DNA from: Fidelibacterota bacterium
Lineage (GTDB): Bacteria; Marinisomatota; Marinisomatia; Marinisomatales; UBA8229
Reading direction: 5' to 3'
Length of the DNA: 12,817 bases
Assembly (NCBI GenBank): GCA_002686675.1
Contig: NYYF01000060.1
Coordinates: 1 to 12,817 of the forward strand
Shown: positions 6,499 to 12,817 of the stretch, in pieces
How positions within the stretch are numbered: position 1 is the first letter of the stretch
Layout of the letters: each line of letters opens with the position of its first letter
The notes under the pieces: generated by a model
Told to the model about the DNA's origin: nothing
Database searches by the model: none
The model's input: the letters and a program-made list of their open reading frames with translations, nothing else
Made by a program: the position numbers and the translations under genes

Positions 6499-6540
6499 CA
6501 CTTCAAATTACTTCCTCTGTATAAATTGAAGTGAGTATTG
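6499..6540 (+). repeat. Intergenic repeat copy with inverted ends
   Basis: CACTTCAAATTACTTCCTCT then GTATAAATTGAAGTGAGTAT matches the family. In this copy the ends CACTTCAA (6499-6506) and TTGAAGTG (6526-6533) are perfect inverted repeats around a 19-nt loop. It starts one base after the LRR stop codon. Confidence 0.7.
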
Positions 6541-6609
6541 CTTATAGTTCATTGAAAGTAATAAATTAATTATTAGGTGATTTTAACCAAATCTATTTAG
6601 GAGGACAAG

Positions 6610-6693
6610 ATGAAACAATACATAATAGGGGTTATTACAGGTGCTTATCCTTTAGCAAGTGCAGCCCTGTCTATGGGTGACCCTGCAAACTGA
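6610..6693 (+). pseudogene. 27-codon ORF with strong ribosome-binding site; mini-protein or gene remnant
   Basis: ATG 6610 is preceded by an excellent TTAGGAGG (6598-6605), the best in the window. It opens a 27-residue frame beginning M-K-Q-Y-I-I-G-V-I-T-G-A-Y and ending in G-D-P-A-N at TGA 6691-6693. The sequence looks like a signal peptide or membrane leader with nothing after it. The stop codon lies inside the next repeat copy (6681-6709). Two readings are possible: a remnant of an exported-protein gene truncated by recombination at the repeat, or a genuine hydrophobic mini-protein. The N-terminus resembles leaders I recall from small FCB exported proteins (M-K-K-Y-I-I-G-x-x-T-G), which favours a remnant. 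Confidence 0.45.
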
Positions 6694-6709
6694 TCCCTCC
6701 GGATATTTT
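6681..6709 (+). repeat. Intergenic repeat copy, most diverged
   Basis: CCCTGCAAACTGATCCCTCC then GGATATTTT matches the core with several C substitutions. It overlaps the end of the 27-codon ORF and lies 27 nt before the ATG of the large MORN-variant gene. Confidence 0.6.
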
Positions 6710-6735
6710 TTTTCAATCGTTTTTAAAAAACTAAA

Positions 6736-9543
6736 ATGAAAAAAACCTTATTTGTTTTCACTTCACTTGTTTTTATAACCCCTCTGTTTTCACAGGTTCC
6801 GTGGAAGGATTTAGATACCCGTGGCGGTTTAGTATATGTGCTTGGAAGAGAAAACCCTTACACAGGTGTAGTTGGAGACTTTTATGATAACGGGAATTCA
6901 AAGGTGAAAGGTAGATATAAAGATGGGCTCATGAGTGGAATGTGGACATATTACTACCCTGATGGAATTATAAAAGCAAAAGGTCGATTCCTTAGGGGTG
7001 ATGGAGGCAATATCAGTCCAGTATTAGAAATTCCTCAAAATGGGAGAAATGGGAAATGGATTATTTACTACCCCGGTAGAAAGGTGAATGCCAAATATCA
7101 ATATGTGAATGGTGAATTTGACCAGGAAAGGGTGGAATGGTATGAAAATGGACAAAAGAAACGTCATTATTTCTACAATAAAGGAAAAAGAGACCGAACT
7201 TGGAAAGCGTGGTGGTCCAATGGCAATAGAAAAACTGAAGGAAATTATGAGCAGGGGCTAAAGCATGGTCAGTTTACTATCTGGTATGAGAATGGACGGG
7301 AGAAACTTGATTGTTTTTATGAAAATGGACAAAAACACGGAGCATGGATTGTTTGGTATAAAAATGGCCAGAAGAAACGTCATTTTTTCTACAACAAAGG
7401 TAAAAAAGACCAAACCTGGAAAGCGTGGTGGTCCAATGGCAACAAAAAAATTGAAGGCAATTACAAGGAAGGGCTAAAGGACGGTCAGTTTACTATTTGG
7501 CATAAAAATGGACAAAAGAAACTTGGTTGTTATTACAAAGATGGACAAGAGCACGGGGAATGGATTTCCTGGTATAAAAATGGTGAGAAAGAACGTCATT
7601 ATTTCCACAATAAGGGAAAAAGAGACCAAAGCTGGTCAGTGTGGTGGCCCAATGGAAACAGAAAAATCGAAGGAAATTTCAAGAAAGGGCTAAAGGACGG
7701 TCAATTTACTTTTTGGTATGAAAATGGTCAGAAGAAGATGGAAGGAGTCTGTCGTAATGATAAATTATTAGGGGAATGGACTTATTACAATGATGATGGA
7801 ACCACAAAAAAAGTAATACAAGCAGAGATTAAAAAAGAACTGGAAACAGAAACAAAAACCGAGGTTCAAGAAGAAGTTGAAGAGCATTTGAAGGTAAAAA
7901 AATCTGAATACGAGTTGGAAATTCAAAATCTACAGGAAGAATTAAATGCTGAAAAAGAAAGAGCTGCTGCTAGAATAGCTAAACTCAAGAAGGCTGCCGC
8001 AGAAAAGGCTACTGCAGAAAAGGCTGCTGCAGAAAAGGCTGCCGCAGAAAAGGCTGTCTCTGAAAAGGTTGCTGCTGAGAAGGCTGCCGCTGAAAAGGTT
8101 GCTGCAGAGAAGGCTGCTGCAGAGAAGGCTGCTGCAGAGAAGGCTGCCGCAGAAAAGGCTGCTGCTGAGAAGGCTGCTGCAGAGAAGGCTGCCGCAGAAA
8201 AGGCTGCTGCAGAGAAGGCTGCTTTGAAGGTTGCTGCAAAGAAGGCCGCTGCAGAGAAGGCTGCTTTGAAGGTTGCTGCAGAGAAGGCCGCTGCTGAAAT
8301 AGCTAAACTCAAAGAGGCTGCTTCAAAGAAAGCTGCCGCAGAAAAGGCTGCTGCAGAGAAGGCCGCTGCTGAAATAGCTAAACTCAAGAAGGCTGCCGCA
8401 GAAAAGGCTGCCGCAGAAAAGGCTACTGCAGAAAAGGCTGCTGCAGAAAAGGTTGCTGCAGAGAAGGTTGCTGCAGAGAAGGCTGCTGCTGAGAAGGCTG
8501 CTGCTGAGAAGGCTGCTGCTGAGAAGGCTGCTGCAGAGAAGGCTGCTGCAGAAAAGGCTGCTGCTGAGAAGGCTGCTGCTGAGAAGGAGAAGACCCTTAA
8601 GGAGATGAAACAGAGAGCAGAAGTTGATGCTCGTATTAACGAGATATCAGATTTATTGAAACGTACTCAAGAAGACTTGGAGCGATCAGAAAATGGAGAG
8701 GAATTTACTTCTTGGTTTGAAAATAGACAGAAAAAGGACGAATTGACTCTCAAGGATGGGGAATTAGATGGGAAAAAATTAGGGCAAAATAATAAAAAAC
8801 CTCTTTCTGGAAAAATGTATGAAATATATGATAATACAGGCAGTGTTAAGTTAGAAGGTCAGTATAGAAATGGGTTAATGAATGGTTTATGGATTTATTA
8901 TTATGAAAATGGTAATACTAAAGCCAAAGGGCGTTATCGAAATGGTAACGGTTTAGGTAAAACAGATATTCCTGAGGATGGAAAAGTTGGCGCTTGGGAT
9001 TTCTTTTATGAGAATGGGCCACTACACTGGAAGGCAAAATACAAAAAGGGCATTCTTAATGGAAAATTAACTGTTTGGTTTGAAAGTGGCCAGGAAAAAT
9101 CTGAAGGATATTTTATTGATGGAAATCAAGATGGTACTTGGACCAGTTGGGATGAGTATGGAAGATTCAGAGGAAAAGGGACCTTTATTAATGGCACAGG
9201 ATACTTTACTGAATTCTATCTAAGTGGTCAGAAAGAAACTGAGATTACTTATATAGATGGTAAAAAAGATGGCAAATGGGTGAAATGGTATGAAAATGGT
9301 AATAAAAAAGAAGAAACAACATACATTGCAGGGAAACGGGAGGGAATGTTGACTGTATGGTATGAAAATGGCAAGCCGGAGAAAGAATTTACTTTCAAGG
9401 ACGGGAAATTAGATGGGAAATTGACTTTATGGTATGAGAATGGACAGATAGAGTTTGAAAGTAGCTGTAAATATGGAGAGTTAGATGGGAAATGGACTTA
9501 TTACAACAAAGATGGAACGGTAAAACGGATTGAAGGACACTAA
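6736..9543 (+). CDS. Large secreted MORN-variant protein with central Ala/Lys/Glu coiled coil
   Basis: This encodes 935 residues with a signal peptide (M-K-K-T-L, hydrophobic core, F-S-Q near 18-20). Residues about 40-355 are MORN-variant repeats, including three near-identical 72-residue units starting at Trp135, Trp207 and Trp279. Residues about 362-651 are a charged helix. Within it, 419-617 is built from A-A-A-E-K pentads with occasional I-A-K-L-K and A-L-K-V inserts, like the periplasm-spanning helix of TolA. Residues 652-935 return to MORN-variant repeats. The part near 692-785 resembles the N-terminal part near 45-140 (both have a G-L-M-x-G-x-W-x-Y-Y-Y segment, then K-A-K-G-R, then an I-P-x-x-G insert), so two related MORN blocks are joined by the helix. 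There is no transmembrane segment after the signal and no toxin domain. A periplasmic or surface spacer holding two binding domains apart is plausible (inference). No Shine-Dalgarno is visible before ATG 6736. Confidence 0.82.
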   Translation: MKKTLFVFTSLVFITPLFSQVPWKDLDTRGGLVYVLGRENPYTGVVGDFYDNGNSKVKGRYKDGLMSGMWTYYYPDGIIKAKGRFLRGDGGNISPVLEIPQNGRNGKWIIYYPGRKVNAKYQYVNGEFDQERVEWYENGQKKRHYFYNKGKRDRTWKAWWSNGNRKTEGNYEQGLKHGQFTIWYENGREKLDCFYENGQKHGAWIVWYKNGQKKRHFFYNKGKKDQTWKAWWSNGNKKIEGNYKEGLKDGQFTIWHKNGQKKLGCYYKDGQEHGEWISWYKNGEKERHYFHNKGKRDQSWSVWWPNGNRKIEGNFKKGLKDGQFTFWYENGQKKMEGVCRNDKLLGEWTYYNDDGTTKKVIQAEIKKELETETKTEVQEEVEEHLKVKKSEYELEIQNLQEELNAEKERAAARIAKLKKAAAEKATAEKAAAEKAAAEKAVSEKVAAEKAAAEKVAAEKAAAEKAAAEKAAAEKAAAEKAAAEKAAAEKAAAEKAALKVAAKKAAAEKAALKVAAEKAAAEIAKLKEAASKKAAAEKAAAEKAAAEIAKLKKAAAEKAAAEKATAEKAAAEKVAAEKVAAEKAAAEKAAAEKAAAEKAAAEKAAAEKAAAEKAAAEKEKTLKEMKQRAEVDARINEISDLLKRTQEDLERSENGEEFTSWFENRQKKDELTLKDGELDGKKLGQNNKKPLSGKMYEIYDNTGSVKLEGQYRNGLMNGLWIYYYENGNTKAKGRYRNGNGLGKTDIPEDGKVGAWDFFYENGPLHWKAKYKKGILNGKLTVWFESGQEKSEGYFIDGNQDGTWTSWDEYGRFRGKGTFINGTGYFTEFYLSGQKETEITYIDGKKDGKWVKWYENGNKKEETTYIAGKREGMLTVWYENGKPEKEFTFKDGKLDGKLTLWYENGQIEFESSCKYGELDGKWTYYNKDGTVKRIEGH
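7138..7785 (+). repeat. Three 216-bp tandem repeats in the large MORN-variant gene
   Basis: Units 7138-7353, 7354-7569 and 7570-7785 each encode 72 residues beginning W-Y-x-N-G-x-K and containing H-x-F-x-N-K-G-K-x-D, W-W-x-N-G-N and G-L-K-x-G-Q-F-T. All have the same length and keep frame. Each unit holds three shorter MORN-variant repeats, so this is a higher-order duplication. Confidence 0.85.
7990..8586 (+). repeat. 15-bp repeat tract encoding AAAEK pentads
   Basis: This is about 600 bp of imperfect 15-bp units of the form GCTGCTGCAGAGAAG. It is interrupted by larger repeated inserts encoding E-I-A-K-L-K and K-A-A-L-K-V. Any gain or loss of a unit stays in frame, so tract length can change without disrupting the gene. 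Confidence 0.9.
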
Positions 9544-9609
9544 TCGATCATTACTAAATTATTAGATTAAAATGGAAACACAGATATCTATATTAACTTT
9601 AGGTAGTCG

Positions 9610-12057
9610 TTGAAAAAGCACTTATCCATTTCCTTTGCAATATTATTGTTCGGCTGTACACTGGATTCACCGGATAAGGATAAGCTTCCGATCTGGTCAA
9701 CAACGATTGAAATTCCGATTATCCAGACCAGGATCGACCTGGATACTTTCCTGGAGGATTCCCTCATCTCCATTGAGGGCTTGGATCAGTATTTTGATGA
9801 CGGGGGTGCCAGTGATTCTATCTTTGTTTACAGAAAAGAAATCAAAATTGAAAAGGTGGAAGTAGGTGATCAGCTGGAGATTAATGATATCAGCACGAAT
9901 TTTTCACAAAATGTAGATGATGTAACTGTAGAACCAATTGAAAAAATAGTATCGTCAGAAGTGGGTGTAATCACACTTAATGATATCGAACCTTTAGGTA
10001 CTGAACCATATACTTTTTCAAGTATTTACCCAGACCTGGGTTCTATACCAGATGGTACTGAAATGGATATACCATCATTTGAGCTTGAACCGGTTACGAA
10101 TTCTTTTACATTTAATGATTTCGGGTACGCAGAATTTTCCGGTGGGGAACTTCAGATCACCATTGAAAACAATATGGTTATCCCCTTGGGGCCACCAGTG
10201 ATTGTTCAACTGCGGCAGGTGAATGAATCAGATACCACAAATATTCCAGGTGCAACAATCCAGTTTGACAGTACCATTGTGGCCAATGGTGGCAGTGCTG
10301 CCGAAACGATGGATCTATCCGGTGTGACACTGCCGGGCAATATCCTGGTACAGGTATCGGGTGACTGTCAGGGAACATCCGGTGTTGAGATTACGATTGA
10401 TGAAGAAGCCAAAAATTCCAGCTTCCAGGTGACCATTGGGGGTTCGGGAATGGAAGTAACAGCTGCCACAGCCAGGATCCCGCAGCAATCGATTGAGGAA
10501 GAGGGCAGTGTCACCCTGGAGCCGGATTCCAATAAGGTGGTCCGGGCCACCATTCAGTCTGGTAATTTGATCATTGAAGTGGACAATTATATGGCTCTTA
10601 GCAGCGAATTGAGTATTGTCATCTCTTCCCTTGAGACTTCCTCAGGTGCTGCTTTTCAAACCAGTCTGGAGATTCCGGGGAATACAGCAGATATCCTGAA
10701 TCAGACCAGCATGCATGACTACTCCTTAGTTATGGAAGCTGATAGCCAGTTTGTGAACTACAGTTATAGCGTTCTTACGGTTGACACAGGCAATGAGTGG
10801 ATTCCGGTTACTTCGGAGGACAGTATCGTGGTTAGCATTCGTCTGGAGGGAGCTAATGAAAATGAAGATATCAGTTTTTCAGAATTCACTGGATATTTAT
10901 CACAGGATGCAATGGTTGATTCCAGTGATGTTGCATTAGATGACTCCACCAAGGTCGAAACGGCAGTTCTGAAATCTGGGGAATTGAATTTATCGATACA
11001 AAATAATATCGGTATTCAAGCAAATATTTTCTTCCAAATTGATGAATTTTTAAAGGGGGGTGATGTATTGGATACGGCATTTTCCATAAATGAAGGTGAG
11101 ACGGATATCATGATTGATTTGAGCGGATATACCTTGGAATTACCGATGGAAGCAGATACCCAAAAAGTTCATTACATTTCCAGGATTAGTTTACCGGATA
11201 ATGTTTTAATGACTATTTCCTTTGATGACTCAATTGGAGTTGAAGTGGATTTAAGAAATATTTCTTTTGAATCCATCACGGGTGCTATAAATCCTGTCAC
11301 TGTAGAAATCGATCCAGTGGATCAGGAAATTGACCTGCCTGAGGAGATAGAGGATCTCGAATTTACCAAGGTTCTTATGGATCTGAATTTCACTTCTAAT
11401 ATTTCACTCCCAGTTTACCTAGACCTTCAAATAGTTTCCTATAATGATGAGACAGGGGACTCAGCAGTGAAGCTGGTGGATCATGTCAACATTATTAATA
11501 ATCCAATTGTATCCATTGACAATGCCCAGCATTTGATAAACATTCTTCCTAACCGGATAACGGCTGCAGGCCAGGCAGAGGTAGGTTCCCTGAATACTGT
11601 TGGTACTGTCACTACAACAGATACCTTGAGTGGTAAAATGGTGGTGGCGGCACCCCTTGTTTTCACCATTGATGACTCCAGCAGGATTGAGGGCGACCCG
11701 CAATCCTTGGACAAAATTGAAGTGGAACAGATTGAGGAAGCAACCCTTTACCTCGATTATATGAATGAGTTTGGGTTTGGTGCCAATGTTACCGTGTTGC
11801 TGGACACAAATACCACCAGTTTTGCGGATACTTTATTTACTCTGGACATAGAACCGAATACTGTTAAGACAGATTCTATTAGGTTAGACGAGGAGAAACT
11901 CGATCTACTTGGAAGAGATACATTATATGTCAAAAGCGATATTCAATTATTAGGAACTCAGGCACAATTTTTATCAACAGATTCCCTAAAAATTCTTTTG
12001 TATGGGGTTTTTCAATATTTAATAGACGGCCCTGAACTGACCGGGGATGATGAATGA
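9610..12057 (+). CDS. Large predicted lipoprotein with repeated beta-rich segments
   Basis: The product has 815 residues. The start is TTG 9610: an in-frame TAG stands at 9604-9606, and the lipoprotein signal (K-K-H-L, hydrophobic run, L-L-F-G-C with Cys16) begins immediately after the TTG. A weak AGG lies upstream at 9601-9603. The mature protein is acidic, rich in Ser/Thr/Ile/Val and nearly free of further cysteines, as expected for beta structure. A pattern of the form G-x-L-x-I-x-I-x-N followed by a hydrophobic strand recurs near residues 179, 316, 455, 588 and 710. This suggests about five related domains of 120-140 residues. I do not recognise a family. Its ATGA overlap with the following outer-membrane protein gene suggests coupled expression. 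Base composition is more balanced than in the genes before it, and the upstream repeat family is absent. Confidence 0.78.
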   Translation: MKKHLSISFAILLFGCTLDSPDKDKLPIWSTTIEIPIIQTRIDLDTFLEDSLISIEGLDQYFDDGGASDSIFVYRKEIKIEKVEVGDQLEINDISTNFSQNVDDVTVEPIEKIVSSEVGVITLNDIEPLGTEPYTFSSIYPDLGSIPDGTEMDIPSFELEPVTNSFTFNDFGYAEFSGGELQITIENNMVIPLGPPVIVQLRQVNESDTTNIPGATIQFDSTIVANGGSAAETMDLSGVTLPGNILVQVSGDCQGTSGVEITIDEEAKNSSFQVTIGGSGMEVTAATARIPQQSIEEEGSVTLEPDSNKVVRATIQSGNLIIEVDNYMALSSELSIVISSLETSSGAAFQTSLEIPGNTADILNQTSMHDYSLVMEADSQFVNYSYSVLTVDTGNEWIPVTSEDSIVVSIRLEGANENEDISFSEFTGYLSQDAMVDSSDVALDDSTKVETAVLKSGELNLSIQNNIGIQANIFFQIDEFLKGGDVLDTAFSINEGETDIMIDLSGYTLELPMEADTQKVHYISRISLPDNVLMTISFDDSIGVEVDLRNISFESITGAINPVTVEIDPVDQEIDLPEEIEDLEFTKVLMDLNFTSNISLPVYLDLQIVSYNDETGDSAVKLVDHVNIINNPIVSIDNAQHLINILPNRITAAGQAEVGSLNTVGTVTTTDTLSGKMVVAAPLVFTIDDSSRIEGDPQSLDKIEVEQIEEATLYLDYMNEFGFGANVTVLLDTNTTSFADTLFTLDIEPNTVKTDSIRLDEEKLDLLGRDTLYVKSDIQLLGTQAQFLSTDSLKILLYGVFQYLIDGPELTGDDE

Positions 12058-12817
12058 GATCTATTTACCTGTCTGCGTTGATCACTGGGTTTATCCTGGC
12101 GGGAGGAGTGACGGATACCAACCCGATTCAGACAGCAACTGCCGGTGCTTATTTGACCCGGACAATAGATAATGATGCCTTGGGTGTAAATCCCGCTAGC
12201 CTTGGATATTATGGCAAACCAATAATCTTTGGTGCTGCGGAAGACGGAAAGCTTGACACTTTAGGATTGATGGAAAAAGATACGGTTTCTGTATCCGCAG
12301 ATTCCACTCAGAATTATTATTCAGTTCAGCTCATTGCTAACCCAAGTAAGAAACGCGTGAAAGAGACAAAAAAAACCTTTTATCGCCAGTTCGGCAAGAA
12401 TATCCCATGGGCTATTACTAAGATTGATTCATTATACAAATTACAGGTAGGTGATTATCATAACAGGGATACTGTTGATGCCTTTCGAGACACAGTGATT
12501 GGAAGAGGTTTCAAAGATGCCTGGATCGTGACAAGAAATCGTCCCCTAGAAGAACCTGAGCAAATACCATATTTTACGTTAACCTTGGCGGGCGCAGGAT
12601 TATATGTCGGCAATAATGCCATCTATCCCGACTGGATCAACAATCAGCTGTTTGGGGGTCTTGATCTCCGTGACCCTGGAAAGAAAGATGACTTTTTATC
12701 CGTATTCCCGGCTGATAATTGGAATATTAACATGGCGGCTGGTATTAATTTCATGAGCTTTACATTGGGCAATTTTGGATTATCAATTTTACAGCCAAAA
12801 GTATTGGGCAGTGGTAA
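12054..12817 (+). CDS. Predicted outer-membrane beta-barrel protein, PorV/DUF5723-like, 3' partial
   Basis: The frame opens at ATG 12054, overlapping the TGA of the lipoprotein gene by 4 bp (ATGA). It stays open for 254 full codons to the window edge, so the C-terminus is missing. The N-terminus is a signal peptide (M-R-S-I-Y-L-S-A-L-I-T-G-F, then A-G-G). It is followed by T-A-T-A-G-A-Y-L, D-N-D-A-L-G-V-N-P-A-S-L-G, then a proline and beta-strand sequence. This A-x-x-A-x-x-N-P-A-x-L pattern near the mature N-terminus is typical of FCB outer-membrane barrels of the FadL/PorV/PorQ/DUF5723 kind. Later A-A-G-I-N-F-M-S-F and L-G-N-F-G-L-S segments look like barrel strands. The specific family is uncertain. 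It may assemble or act with the lipoprotein encoded just upstream. Confidence 0.72.
   Translation, partial: MRSIYLSALITGFILAGGVTDTNPIQTATAGAYLTRTIDNDALGVNPASLGYYGKPIIFGAAEDGKLDTLGLMEKDTVSVSADSTQNYYSVQLIANPSKKRVKETKKTFYRQFGKNIPWAITKIDSLYKLQVGDYHNRDTVDAFRDTVIGRGFKDAWIVTRNRPLEEPEQIPYFTLTLAGAGLYVGNNAIYPDWINNQLFGGLDLRDPGKKDDFLSVFPADNWNINMAAGINFMSFTLGNFGLSILQPKVLGSG

Noticed and set aside
4489..6709. Integron attC sites as the explanation for the intergenic repeats
   Set aside because: The copies lack the paired RYYYAAC/GTRRRRY core sites and general inverted symmetry. Only the copy at 6499 has inverted ends, and no integrase is in the window.
7265..7693. Two plus-strand open frames inside the large MORN-variant gene
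   Set aside because: They repeat with the 216-bp unit and lie in another frame of a well-supported gene, so they are shadows.
7923..8387. Minus-strand open frames opposite the Ala/Lys/Glu tract
   Set aside because: They are low-complexity mirror images of the 15-bp repeat (A-A-F-S and Q-P-S runs), not independent genes.
9635..11714. Several short open frames, mostly on the minus strand, within the 815-residue lipoprotein gene
   Set aside because: The main frame is long, with a clear lipoprotein signal and a coupled downstream gene. The alternatives show no recognisable protein character.

Overview
The window looks like chromosomal DNA of a Gram-negative bacterium of the Fibrobacterota-Chlorobiota-Bacteroidota (FCB) supergroup. 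A marine lineage such as Marinimicrobia/SAR406 would fit, but this is inferred from protein types and base composition only. Support comes from many signal peptides and lipoboxes, secreted MORN-variant (YwqK-type) and leucine-rich-repeat proteins, a DUF1028 protein, and a partial outer-membrane protein with an N-terminal 'NPASLG' motif of the PorV/DUF5723 kind. All genes recognised are on the + strand. No rRNA, tRNA, CRISPR array or transposase gene was seen.

Region 1 (about 1-9543) is AT-rich and accessory in character. In order it holds: a YfiM/DUF2279-like envelope protein (24-401); a 54-residue arginine-rich protein (524-688); a small lipoprotein (770-1066); a dimethylarginine dimethylaminohydrolase-type enzyme (1225-1992); a secreted MORN-variant protein (2225-3259); a secreted DUF1028 protein with a TPR-like tail (3478-4458); a secreted LRR protein made of three modules, each with a perfect EF-hand-type loop (4537-6498); a 27-codon mini-ORF or gene remnant (6610-6693); and a 935-residue secreted protein in which two related MORN-variant blocks are joined by a long Ala/Lys/Glu helix (6736-9543).

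The most striking feature is a family of short, same-orientation intergenic repeats. The core reads roughly CACTnCAAATTGATTCCTCT followed by GG(G/A)TAAA. A copy or partial copy precedes every gene in region 1, but none is seen before the two genes of region 2. Some copies carry a second conserved block (AAAATGGTGCTGTTGA) or a shared leader (GAGACTTTTATTTAT...ACTAAAAGGAG), and these blocks are mosaically combined. They could be shared regulatory leaders, boundaries of exchangeable gene cassettes, or a short dispersed element. The sequence alone does not decide.

Region 2 (about 9610-12817) has more balanced composition and looks like conserved envelope genes. An 815-residue lipoprotein with a TTG start and about five related beta-rich segments overlaps by 4 bp (ATGA) the start of a predicted outer-membrane protein that runs off the window. 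The overlap suggests translational coupling and possibly a shared cell-surface role.

Most products in the window are predicted to be exported. The main exceptions are the DDAH-type enzyme and the arginine-rich protein. Region 1 therefore reads as a collection of independent surface or secreted repeat proteins with similar upstream DNA, not as a metabolic operon.
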